NCBI GenBank assembly: GCA_031549885.1
Contig: JAVBPD010000012.1
Span: forward strand, 1 to 46,580
Direction: 5' to 3'
From: WQUF01 sp031549885
Lineage (GTDB): Bacteria > Bacillota > Clostridia > Clostridiales > Clostridiaceae
Length of the DNA: 46,580 bases
Below the pieces are notes generated by a model. The model searched no databases, had not been told where the DNA came from, and saw only the letters and a list, made by a program, of their open reading frames with translations. Shown in pieces: positions 18,539 through 27,800 of this stretch. The first letter of the stretch is position 1. The number at the start of each line of letters is the position of its first letter. Made by a program: the position numbers and the translations under genes.

Positions 18539-18687
18539 GAAAATCAAAAGCTAAATGTATTTATTTTAATTGCACTATAACAAATAATGTAGTTAAAGTA
18601 GGTGTACCAGTTTTTGTAATACCTTTAATGTTATTAATTGCTAGTGGGTCTTATCTCTTAGGTGGGAGGAAAACTACTAATGATTAA
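18535..18687 (+). CDS. Small single-pass membrane protein inside the Gld-like operon, 50 residues
   Basis: ATG 18535 overlaps the GldG-like stop in an ATGA junction and has a strong site, AGGAGGAAATCTTT. Its own end overlaps the DUF4340 start at 18680 by eight bases. The product begins MRKSKAKCIYFNCTITNN, then has one predicted membrane segment (VGVPVFVIPLMLLIASGSYL) and ends GGRKTTND. The tight overlaps on both sides argue that it is translated. I do not recognise a family; a role as a small subunit or assembly factor of the ABC complex is inference. Confidence 0.7.
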   Translation: MRKSKAKCIYFNCTITNNVVKVGVPVFVIPLMLLIASGSYLLGGRKTTND

Positions 18688-20038
18688 AATTAAACAAATT
18701 GTCATTGCATCTATCGTATTGGTTTTATTAATTGCCACATTTGTAACTTTGAAATTAGTTAAACCTAATGATTCAACAAGTGACAATAGCACTGATAGTC
18801 AATCTGTGAAGTTGTTTAATCACACAGAAAAAGATTGCAAATCCATTATATTAAAAAATGAAAATAATCAATATGTCATAAACAATGTAAATGGAGCTTG
18901 GGAAATAGAAGGCATGCCAAGTGTTAGCAAAGATGCAATATCTAGCGTAGTAAATGATATTGTAAATATATCATATCAAAATAAAATTACAGAAAATGTT
19001 GATGACTTGGGAGCTTTTGGATTAGATAACCCAAAGGCTCAAGTTACAATTGAATTAAACGATGGCAATAAAGATATATTTTTACTTGGAAATGTTACCC
19101 CGATTCCAAACACCTTTTATTTAAAAAAGGAAGGTGATAATTCAATTTACACTGTGTATTCTGGAATTCAATCATCAATTAATACTAAATTTGAGGATAA
19201 AAAAGATACTTCTATTGATATGATTTCAACAGATAAAATAACTTTAATATCTTTAAAGCAAAAAGATAAAAAAGAGATTTTATTAAAGGGAATCTTTGAT
19301 AGTAGTAGTAATGGTAATAACACAGATAAAATCTCCACCATTACATCCATGAGCATGGATAATCCATATGCTAATATAAAGCTTGACCAATCAAAAGTTG
19401 ATCATTTTATAAAAAGCATAACAGCTTTCTCATTAAATGAAGTTGTCGAAGAAAATGCTTCAGATTTTTCAAAATTTGGATTTGATAATCCTAAACTTGA
19501 ATTAATGACAATGGATTCAAATGGAAAGGCACTTAAAATAACTGCTGGCGGGCAAGATGAAAATGGCCAATACTATGTTAGGATAAATGACGGCAAAACA
19601 GTTTATAAAGCTTTTAAACAACTAGTTGAAGATTTGGCTATTAACCCTTATGAATTAGTGGATAAATTAGTTTATTTACCACAGATTGATGAAGTAGATA
19701 ATATAAAAATTGAAAATGGAAGCGAAACATATACCTTAAAGTTAACTAAACAGGATTCAAAATATAGTTACACTTTAAATGATTCAAATATGGATCAAAC
19801 AAAAGGAGAAGATTTATACCAAAGTATAACAGGTTTAATAACCGATGGAGAATGTGCAACTGATGTTTCTTTAAACACAGTTATGAAAATAACTTATGAA
19901 TTAAAGGATGGAAAACCTGAAACCGTCATTGAATTTAAAGAATATGATGATAATTTTTATAGAGTATATGTAAATGGAACTTCTTATTTTATTTGCAGCA
20001 GGGATTATATAAAAAATATCATAAATAAATTAAATTAA
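18680..20038 (+). CDS. DUF4340 domain-containing membrane-anchored protein
   Basis: The product is 452 residues from ATG 18680, preceded by GGGAGG; an in-frame GTG at 18662 is less likely. One N-terminal anchor (IKQIVIASIVLVLLIATFVT) is followed by an extracellular region with at least two copies of the DUF4340 pattern: ENVDDLGAFGLDNPKAQVTI and ENASDFSKFGFDNPKLELMT, each preceded by a WEI- or SLNEVV-type strand. DUF4340 genes regularly close Gld-like ABC operons, as here. A terminator begins right after the stop. Molecular function is unknown. Confidence 0.88.
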   Translation: MIKIKQIVIASIVLVLLIATFVTLKLVKPNDSTSDNSTDSQSVKLFNHTEKDCKSIILKNENNQYVINNVNGAWEIEGMPSVSKDAISSVVNDIVNISYQNKITENVDDLGAFGLDNPKAQVTIELNDGNKDIFLLGNVTPIPNTFYLKKEGDNSIYTVYSGIQSSINTKFEDKKDTSIDMISTDKITLISLKQKDKKEILLKGIFDSSSNGNNTDKISTITSMSMDNPYANIKLDQSKVDHFIKSITAFSLNEVVEENASDFSKFGFDNPKLELMTMDSNGKALKITAGGQDENGQYYVRINDGKTVYKAFKQLVEDLAINPYELVDKLVYLPQIDEVDNIKIENGSETYTLKLTKQDSKYSYTLNDSNMDQTKGEDLYQSITGLITDGECATDVSLNTVMKITYELKDGKPETVIEFKEYDDNFYRVYVNGTSYFICSRDYIKNIINKLN

Positions 20039-20065
20039 AAATACAGCTAAATATTAGCTGTATTT
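20039..20065 (+). terminator. Terminator between the ABC operon and smc
   Basis: AAATACAGCTAA (20039-20050) pairs with TTAGCTGTATTT (20054-20065) around ATA, and is followed by AAAAAAATG. The T-run is short, so read-through into smc is possible. Confidence 0.65.
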
Positions 20066-20093
20066 AAAAAAATGTTTTTTATGGTGATGAAAT

Positions 20094-23000
20094 ATGTTTT
20101 TAAAATATGTAGAGATAAAAGGATTTAAATCTTTTTCAGATAAAACTGAAATTTTATTTAACAGCGGCATTACTGCAATAGTTGGGCCTAATGGAAGTGG
20201 AAAAAGCAATATTTCAGATGCTATAAGGTGGGTATTAGGCGAGCAAAGTGTAAAAGCATTAAGAGGTGGAAAGATGGAGGATGTGATTTTTGCAGGAACT
20301 GCATTTAGAAAGCCCATTAATGTTTGCGAAGTTTCCTTATGTTTTGATAATAATTCAGGGATGTTACCCATTGAATTTAATGAGGTGCTTGTAAAAAGGC
20401 GCCTTTATAGAGATGGAGATAGTGACTATTATATAAATAATACCCAATGTAGATTAAAAGATGTAAATGAACTTTTTATGGACACTGGAATTGGAAAAGA
20501 AGGCTATTCTATTATTGGTCAGGGCAAAATTGATGCGATTTTAAGTGGTAAGCCTGATGATAGAAGAGGGTTAATAGAAGAAGCATCAGGGATTGTTAAA
20601 TTTAAATGGAGAAAAGAAGAAGCTCAAAAAAAAATAGAGAATTATGAGAGCAATTTAATTAGATTAAATGATATTATTGTAACTTATGAAGAAAGAATAG
20701 AGCCTTTAAGAATAGAAAGCGAAAAAGCAAAGAGCTTTGTTTTATTAAGTAATGAATTAAAACAAAAAGATATTGATATTAAAGTATTTGAAATTGAAAG
20801 AATACAGGAAACACTGGAAGAAACATATAAATATTTAAAAGAGAAAAATGTTGTTTTAAATGAACTTGAACTTGATAGATTGTCCTTAAAATCTTTCTTT
20901 AATGAAACAGATTTTAAATTAACTCAAATTGAAAAAGAGTTAAGTGAAAAAACTAATGATCAAAGCATTTTAAAAGATAAAATTAATGAGATATCAACTT
21001 CAAAGCTTATATTTAAAGAAAAAATAGAAAATTTAAAAAATAATTTAATATATACAAAAGAAGAAATTAGTACAAAAGAAGATTTAACAACTCAAAAATC
21101 TAATTTTGTTAAATTAGAGGAAATAGAAAAAAATAAAATCCATGAAGAGTATGAAAAATTAAAGCAGAGTTTTGCAAGTTTAGAAAACAAATTAAATCAT
21201 ACCCAAGATAATATTAATTTATATGATAATAAATATAACAAAATAACAAACCATAACAATAAAATAAAAGATAAGCTTTTACAAATAAAAAACACATTAT
21301 CGAATTTACAAAATAAGGAAAAATATGAAAAACAAAGGCATGAAAGTATAATATTAAATAAAGATAATTTATTAAAAAAGCAGGTAAATATTAAAGATGA
21401 TATCGATAATTTAAATGATGTTTTAAATAATAAATTTAAATATGCTATGGAATTAGAAGATAATTTGTCAAATAGCAATATAAAAATAAATTCTTTAAAA
21501 AAAGAACGAAAGAAAATTAACGACGAATTAAATGATTTTTTAAGAGAAAAAAGTAAGCTTACTGCTAATCTTCAAATGCTTAAAAACCTCGAAACTCATT
21601 ATGAAGGATATAACAAAGCATCAAAAATCATAATTGATTTTGCTAGAAACAATAAAGATGAATTCTCTTCAGTTTTAGGTGAGATAATTAAAGTAAAAGA
21701 CGGAATGGAACTGGCTATTGAAATTTCATTAGGAAGTTCAATATCAGATGTTATTGTTAAAAGCGAGAATATAGCAAAAGAATATATTGAATATTTAAAG
21801 AACACAAGATCAGGAAGGGTTACATTTTTACCTATAAATATATTGAAACCAAAAAAAATAGCTTTGCCAAAAGAAATACAAAGTATGGATGGATACATAG
21901 GATTAGCAAGTGATTTAGTTCAATATGATGAAGGATATCAAGTTGCAATAAATTTTGCTTTATCTAGAACTGTTATAGTTAAAGATATGGATTCTGCGCT
22001 ATTAATTGCTAAAAAAGGTGAATATACATTTAGAATTGTAACAATTGCAGGGGAAACCATAAATGTTGGAGGTTCCTTAACAGGAGGAAGTAATTCTAAA
22101 AATTATGGTATATTATCAAGAAAAAATGAGATTCAAAAACTTCAACATAAAATAGAAAATTTGGATAATAATTTATCAGAAATTGAAAATTCAATTCTCG
22201 ATATAAATGGTGATATTCGCAGAGAAGATGATTTAAATAAAAATTACGTATCATCTATTAACCAAGTGAACATTGAAATGGCTGAAATTAAAAGCAAAAA
22301 TTCAAGCTATAATAATGAGTTAAATTCTATAGAATTAGGTCTAAATGAAAATAATGAGATTTGCAATATTATTATTTTAAATTTAAAATCGATGGAGTTA
22401 GAGATTTTAAAAATTAACGAAGAAGAGATAAATTTAAACAACGAAAAACTAAAATTTGAAGAAGAAATTAAAGAAATTGAAAAAAAATTAATTAATTTAA
22501 ATGAGGAAAAAGAAGAGGTTAAGGAGTCTTTAACTGAAATTAAAATATCTAAGGCAAAATATACAGAGATGCTTATAAGTAAAGATGAATTCATTAAAAG
22601 ATTAAAAGGTGAAATAGAAGTTTTAATAAATGAAATTTCATTGCTTGATAAAAAAATAGTTTCTTTTAACTGTGAAATTAATGAAAAAGAAAAACACATT
22701 TCTGAATTTGAAGAAGATTTAATAAAGATTAAGAAAAATTTTTTAAAGCTTGAAAACGAAATAAACGATCTTGAGGTAAACCACATTAAGTTAAAAGATG
22801 AAAACAATAAAAGAAAAAGCATGGTTGACGATAAGGATAGAGAAATTTCAAGTATAGAAAATGAAATACATAAAAGAGAAATGGTAAAAATAAAATATGA
22901 AACTGAAAAAGATAATATTTTTAAAAATATAAATGATGAATATGGTATGACTTATGCAGAAATACTGTCTATAAGTAAAAAACATGAAAATATATCAGAA

Positions 23001-23666
23001 CTTAAAAAAGATATTATAAATTTAAAAAATAAAATAAATATGCTTGGAATTGTGAATGTTGCTTCTATTGAAGAATATAAAGAGGTAAATGAAAAATACA
23101 ATTTCATGGTTTCTCAAAAAGAGGATATGATGAGAACTAAGGAAGAGCTTAACAAATTAATATGGGATCTTACTTCTAAAATGGAAGAAATATTTATTGA
23201 AAATTTCAACATATTAAAAAAACATTTTGATGAAACATTTAAAGAACTTTTTAATGGAGGAACTGGAAACTTAATCTTAAAAGAAGATGATATTTTAAAT
23301 GGAAATATAGAAATAAATGTAGAACCTCCCGGTAAAAAACTTCAAAACATAAATTTGTTAAGTGGCGGAGAGAAGGGGCTTTCTGCAATAGCACTTTTAT
23401 TTGCAATATTAAAGATGAAACCAACAGCTTTTTGCTTATTAGATGAAATAGAAGCAAGTTTAGATGATGCAAATGTAATTAGATTTGCAGATTATTTGAA
23501 AAAACTTAAAAATAATACACAATTTGTGATTATAACACATAGAAAAGGTACAATGGAAGTAAGTGATTCACTTTATGGCGTAACGATGGAAGAAAAAGGT
23601 ATATCAAAAGTGGTAAGTGTGTCGCTTTCAGATTCAGAAAGGTTTAGTGGTGTAATAGATGTTTGA
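20094..23666 (+). CDS. smc: Chromosome segregation protein SMC
   Basis: The 1190-residue protein has canonical SMC order. The N-terminal ATPase half has Walker A GPNGSGKSNISDAIRW. A coiled coil (about 170-500) leads to the hinge (about 510-670: SSVLGEIIKVKDGMELAIEI through TIAGETINVGGSLTGGSNS), a second coiled coil follows (to about 1010), and the C-terminal half has the signature LSGGEKGLSAIALLF and Walker B FCLLDEIEASLDDAN. It compacts and segregates chromosomes with ScpA and ScpB. The start follows GGTGATGAAAT. It overlaps ftsY by eight bases. In many Firmicutes rnc precedes smc; here a terminator and a DUF4340 gene do. Confidence 0.97.
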   Translation: MFLKYVEIKGFKSFSDKTEILFNSGITAIVGPNGSGKSNISDAIRWVLGEQSVKALRGGKMEDVIFAGTAFRKPINVCEVSLCFDNNSGMLPIEFNEVLVKRRLYRDGDSDYYINNTQCRLKDVNELFMDTGIGKEGYSIIGQGKIDAILSGKPDDRRGLIEEASGIVKFKWRKEEAQKKIENYESNLIRLNDIIVTYEERIEPLRIESEKAKSFVLLSNELKQKDIDIKVFEIERIQETLEETYKYLKEKNVVLNELELDRLSLKSFFNETDFKLTQIEKELSEKTNDQSILKDKINEISTSKLIFKEKIENLKNNLIYTKEEISTKEDLTTQKSNFVKLEEIEKNKIHEEYEKLKQSFASLENKLNHTQDNINLYDNKYNKITNHNNKIKDKLLQIKNTLSNLQNKEKYEKQRHESIILNKDNLLKKQVNIKDDIDNLNDVLNNKFKYAMELEDNLSNSNIKINSLKKERKKINDELNDFLREKSKLTANLQMLKNLETHYEGYNKASKIIIDFARNNKDEFSSVLGEIIKVKDGMELAIEISLGSSISDVIVKSENIAKEYIEYLKNTRSGRVTFLPINILKPKKIALPKEIQSMDGYIGLASDLVQYDEGYQVAINFALSRTVIVKDMDSALLIAKKGEYTFRIVTIAGETINVGGSLTGGSNSKNYGILSRKNEIQKLQHKIENLDNNLSEIENSILDINGDIRREDDLNKNYVSSINQVNIEMAEIKSKNSSYNNELNSIELGLNENNEICNIIILNLKSMELEILKINEEEINLNNEKLKFEEEIKEIEKKLINLNEEKEEVKESLTEIKISKAKYTEMLISKDEFIKRLKGEIEVLINEISLLDKKIVSFNCEINEKEKHISEFEEDLIKIKKNFLKLENEINDLEVNHIKLKDENNKRKSMVDDKDREISSIENEIHKREMVKIKYETEKDNIFKNINDEYGMTYAEILSISKKHENISELKKDIINLKNKINMLGIVNVASIEEYKEVNEKYNFMVSQKEDMMRTKEELNKLIWDLTSKMEEIFIENFNILKKHFDETFKELFNGGTGNLILKEDDILNGNIEINVEPPGKKLQNINLLSGGEKGLSAIALLFAILKMKPTAFCLLDEIEASLDDANVIRFADYLKKLKNNTQFVIITHRKGTMEVSDSLYGVTMEEKGISKVVSVSLSDSERFSGVIDV

Positions 23667-24570
23667 TAATATTTTTGGGAAATTAAAGGAAAGCTTAAAA
23701 AAGACTAAGGATATATTTACTGATCAAGTAAATGAAATGCTAAACTTGACAGTAACAATTGATGATGAAATGTATGAGGAACTTGAAGAACTGCTTATTT
23801 TATCAGATATAGGTGCTTCTACATCTGATAAGATAATTGAGATGTTAAGGCAAAAGGTGAGAGAACAAAAAATCAACGACCCTAGAAACGTTAAAGATGC
23901 GTTAAAAGAAGTAATAATAGAAATATTAGGAGAGGAAAAGAACAGTTTTTATCCAGATGTAACACCAAAAATATATCTTATAATTGGGGTTAATGGTGTT
24001 GGTAAAACTACAACAATAGGTAAGTTATCTAGGAAACTAAGATTTGGAGGATACAAAGTAATTATAGCTGCTGCTGATACTTTTAGAGCAGCTGCTATTG
24101 ATCAGATTGTCGTATGGGCTGAGAGAGCAGGAGTAGAAATAATTAAGCAAGAAGAAGGTTCAGATCCTGCAGCGGTTATTTTTGATGCAATTAGCGCATC
24201 AAAAGCAAGGTCTGCTGATGTACTAATTTGTGATACAGCAGGAAGGCTTCATAATAAAAAGAATTTAATGGAAGAACTTGGCAAAATAAATAAAATTGTG
24301 GAAAGAGAATATGTGAAAGCAAGTAAAGAGACTTTGCTTGTACTAGATGCCACTACAGGACAAAATGCTATAACTCAAGCAAAACAGTTTATGGATATTT
24401 GCAGCGTAGATGGAATAATATTGACTAAACTTGATGGAACAGCAAAAGGAGGAATTGTCATTTCTATCAAAGATCAGTTAAATATTCCAGTGAAATATAT
24501 TTGTGTTGGAGAAAAGATAGAAGATATTCAAGAATTTAATGCAAGAGATTTTGCAGAAGCTTTATTTTAA
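23659..24570 (+). CDS. ftsY: Signal recognition particle receptor FtsY
   Basis: The 303-residue protein is the short Gram-positive form, without the long acidic A domain. The N domain occupies about residues 1-95. The GTPase G domain has G1 GVNGVGKTTTIGKL, DTFRAAAIDQ, G3 CDTAGRLHNK and G4/closing TKLDGTAKGG. It docks ribosome-SRP complexes at the membrane for co-translational insertion. Overlap with smc indicates co-transcription, and a strong terminator follows. Confidence 0.97.
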   Translation: MFDNIFGKLKESLKKTKDIFTDQVNEMLNLTVTIDDEMYEELEELLILSDIGASTSDKIIEMLRQKVREQKINDPRNVKDALKEVIIEILGEEKNSFYPDVTPKIYLIIGVNGVGKTTTIGKLSRKLRFGGYKVIIAAADTFRAAAIDQIVVWAERAGVEIIKQEEGSDPAAVIFDAISASKARSADVLICDTAGRLHNKKNLMEELGKINKIVEREYVKASKETLLVLDATTGQNAITQAKQFMDICSVDGIILTKLDGTAKGGIVISIKDQLNIPVKYICVGEKIEDIQEFNARDFAEALF

Positions 24571-24619
24571 AAAGAACAAATCCAGATAATTTATTTACAT
24601 ATCTGGATTTGTTCTTTTT
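24569..24619 (+). terminator. Strong terminator after ftsY
   Basis: A 20-base perfect stem runs from 24569 to 24588 and from 24600 to 24619 (AAAAAGAACAAATCC against its complement ending TTCTTTTT). It starts at the ftsY stop codon. Confidence 0.92.
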
Positions 24620-24841
24620 AAAATTTAATTTATTTTTAATTTTTGTTGAATTAACCATTGATATGATGAAATATAAAAACAGTTAAGCAGTTTTAGAATT
24701 ATTTACATGTAATATATTTTTAATTTTTTGGGAAAATATTATTATTAATTTTAAATTATCTAGAAACATATTTTTTTAAATCAATTTAAATTAATTAATT
24801 ACTTAAACCTAAAGTGTAAAGGAGGTTAAGTATATAGTATT

Positions 24842-27800
24842 ATGCACAAGAAGAATTTTTTAAAACATTTAATTTTCTTTTTAATAGTATTTAGTTTTGC
24901 AAGTATTAGATCAAAGCCTGTATATAGTTATTTTTCAGTAAGCGATGATAATTATATAATAATAGAGAAATATCAAAAAACAGATGGAACTTCAATTAAA
25001 AGCGATACATCATCACAGTTACCAAGGAGTAAAAGTTATATAAAAGATGCTCCTTATATAGTAAATTATGTGCCAATTGATGCAAAAGTAGATGGCAAAT
25101 CTATTGGAAATAAAGACGTAAATGTTACTATTACGAGTAGTACAAAAGAGCATGAAGTTATATTTATATATAAAGACGATAAAAATAATAATGGCATTCC
25201 AGATGATGAAGAAAATTATATTATAATTGAGAAATATCAAAAGCCTGATGGAACAAGTTTAAAATCAGATAATTCTATTAATTTAAAATTAGGCGAAAAC
25301 TATACTAAAAAAGCTCCTGACATTAGAAATTACACCCCGATAAACGTTAAAGTAGATGGATCCTATACTAATACCAAAGATATTAGTATCTCAAATGTAG
25401 ATAAGGATCATGAAATAGTATTTATATATAAAGATGATAAAAATAACAATGGCATTCCAGATGATGAGGAAAATTATGCCATAGCAGAGAAATATCAAAA
25501 ACCAGATGGATCTATGATAAAAAATGATTCTAATACTTACATCAAATTAGGAGATACCTATACAAAAGTAGCTCCTAAAATTAAAAATTATATAGCAATA
25601 GATATAAAATTAGATAAAATTTCTCTAGGGAAGAAAGATGTAAAAATATCAAATATATCAGAAGACCATGAAGTAATATTTATATATAAAGAAGATTTAA
25701 ACAACAATGGCATTCCAGATGATGAAGAAAGTTACACAGTAGTTGAAAAATATCAGAAAACAGACGGAGCTTTTATTCAAGATAATACTACTTCATATGT
25801 AAAAGTAGGGGAAGTTTATACAAAGGTTGCTCCTGTTATTAAAAATTACGTGTTTTCAGATGTAAAATTAGATGGAGTGCTAATTGGCAAAAAATCTATA
25901 GTAATTTCAAATATGGATAAAAACCATGAGATAGTTTTTATATATAAAAATGATAAAAATAATAATGGTGTTCCGGATGATGAAGAAAACTATACAATAA
26001 CTGAAAAATATCAAAAATTAGACGGTTCTCAACTACAAACTGATGCTAAGACAATCTTAAGATCAGGTGAAGATTATTTTAAAAATGCACCAAGTATTAA
26101 TAATTATGTGGTTTATCAAATTAAATTAGATGGAAATACGAAGAAAGACTTAATTGTGAGTATATCTAATATATATGAAAATCATGAAATAGTATTTATA
26201 TATAAGGATGATAAAAATAATAATGGCATTCCAGATGATGAAGAGAGCTATACAATTACAGAAAAATATCAAAAAAATAACGGAGTGAGCTTATCAATTG
26301 ATACTATCACTTCTATAAAAGGAACCCAAAATTATTCAAAGGCTGCTATTAAGATAGATAAATTTGTGGCAATAGATATTAAATTAGACGGGCAACTAAC
26401 AGGTAAAACTGATATTAAAATAAGCAATGTCTTAGAACAGCATGAAGTAATATTTATATATGATGATGATAAAAACAATAATGGCATTCCAGATAGCAAA
26501 GAAAACTATACAATATTAGAAAAATATAAAAAATTAGATGGAACTAATTTAAAACAAGATATAAGCTTATCTATAAAAGGTGGAGAAAATTATTCTAAAA
26601 TAGCACCAAAGATACCAAGTTATGATCTTGAATATATTAAAATTGATGGGGTTTCAATAAATTCTACTACAGCGCTCATTAATAATTTAGATAAAAATCA
26701 TGAAGTAATATTTTTTTATAAAGAAGTAAAAGTTGCAAAGCCAGTTATTGACCCAATTACACCAAAGGATGAAAAGATAACAGGAATAGGTACTCCGGGA
26801 TATAAAATAGAAGTTACATTTCAAAATGGATCAAAACAATCTGCTACTGTTGATAAAAATGGGATTTTTAGCGTTAATGTACCTAATAATGTGAATTTAG
26901 TGCCAGAAAATCAAGTATCAGCTCAAGAAATAGATAAAAACGGCAATGTTAGCGATAAAAGCATAGGAAAAGTATTGCCATATCCAATTGAACCAAAAAT
27001 ACTTGAACCAATAAAGCCTAACGATGTTAAAATAAATGGCCAAGGAGAAACAAATAAAGATATAGTAGTTATCTTTCCTGATGGAAGTAGTCAAAAATCA
27101 TCAATTAAGACAAATGGAGATTGGGAAATAGATGTACCAGAGAATATATCTCTAGCATCTGGAGATGTAATAAAGGCATATGTAATGGACAAAAACGGAA
27201 ATAAAAGTAAAGAGGTTACCTCAAAGATAATCAATATGTCAAAGCCAACACCAACAATTAATACAATAATTTCTGGAGATAAGATCATTAGCGGTAAAGG
27301 AACTTCAGGTAATACCATATTCATAACACTTCCTAATGGGTCACAATTAAAAGATATTGTGGTAGATAACTCAGGAAAATGGTCTACAACTATTAATATA
27401 ACTTTAAAGCCAGGTGATATTTTAAAAATTATAGAAAAAAATAAGGATGGAGTTAGTAGTGATGAAATACTTGCTAAAGTATCAGATTTGCCTAAACCAC
27501 CATCAATAGATCCATCAATAAACCCTAAAACTACTTCTATAAGTGGTGAGGGAAGTGCAAATCAGCAAATAGTTATGACATTTGCTGACGGAAAAGAAGT
27601 TAAAGAAAGTATCGGTGCAAACGGTAAATGGATAATAAACGTTCCAAGGGGAACCGTTTTAAAATCTGGAGATTTAATAAAGGCATATGTAATGGACAAA
27701 AATGGAAATAAAAGCCTTGTGTCTACAGCTAAAGTATCAAAGGGAGAAGTTCCAGTATTGGAAGTAACTTCTAGTAAAATTGTTGATTTTAACAGTTCAT

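Noticed and set aside
22307..22822. 171-residue minus-strand frame, Ser/Phe/Ile-rich
   Set aside because: It is a shadow of the smc coiled coil, where Lys/Glu codons read as Phe/Ser/Leu on the other strand.
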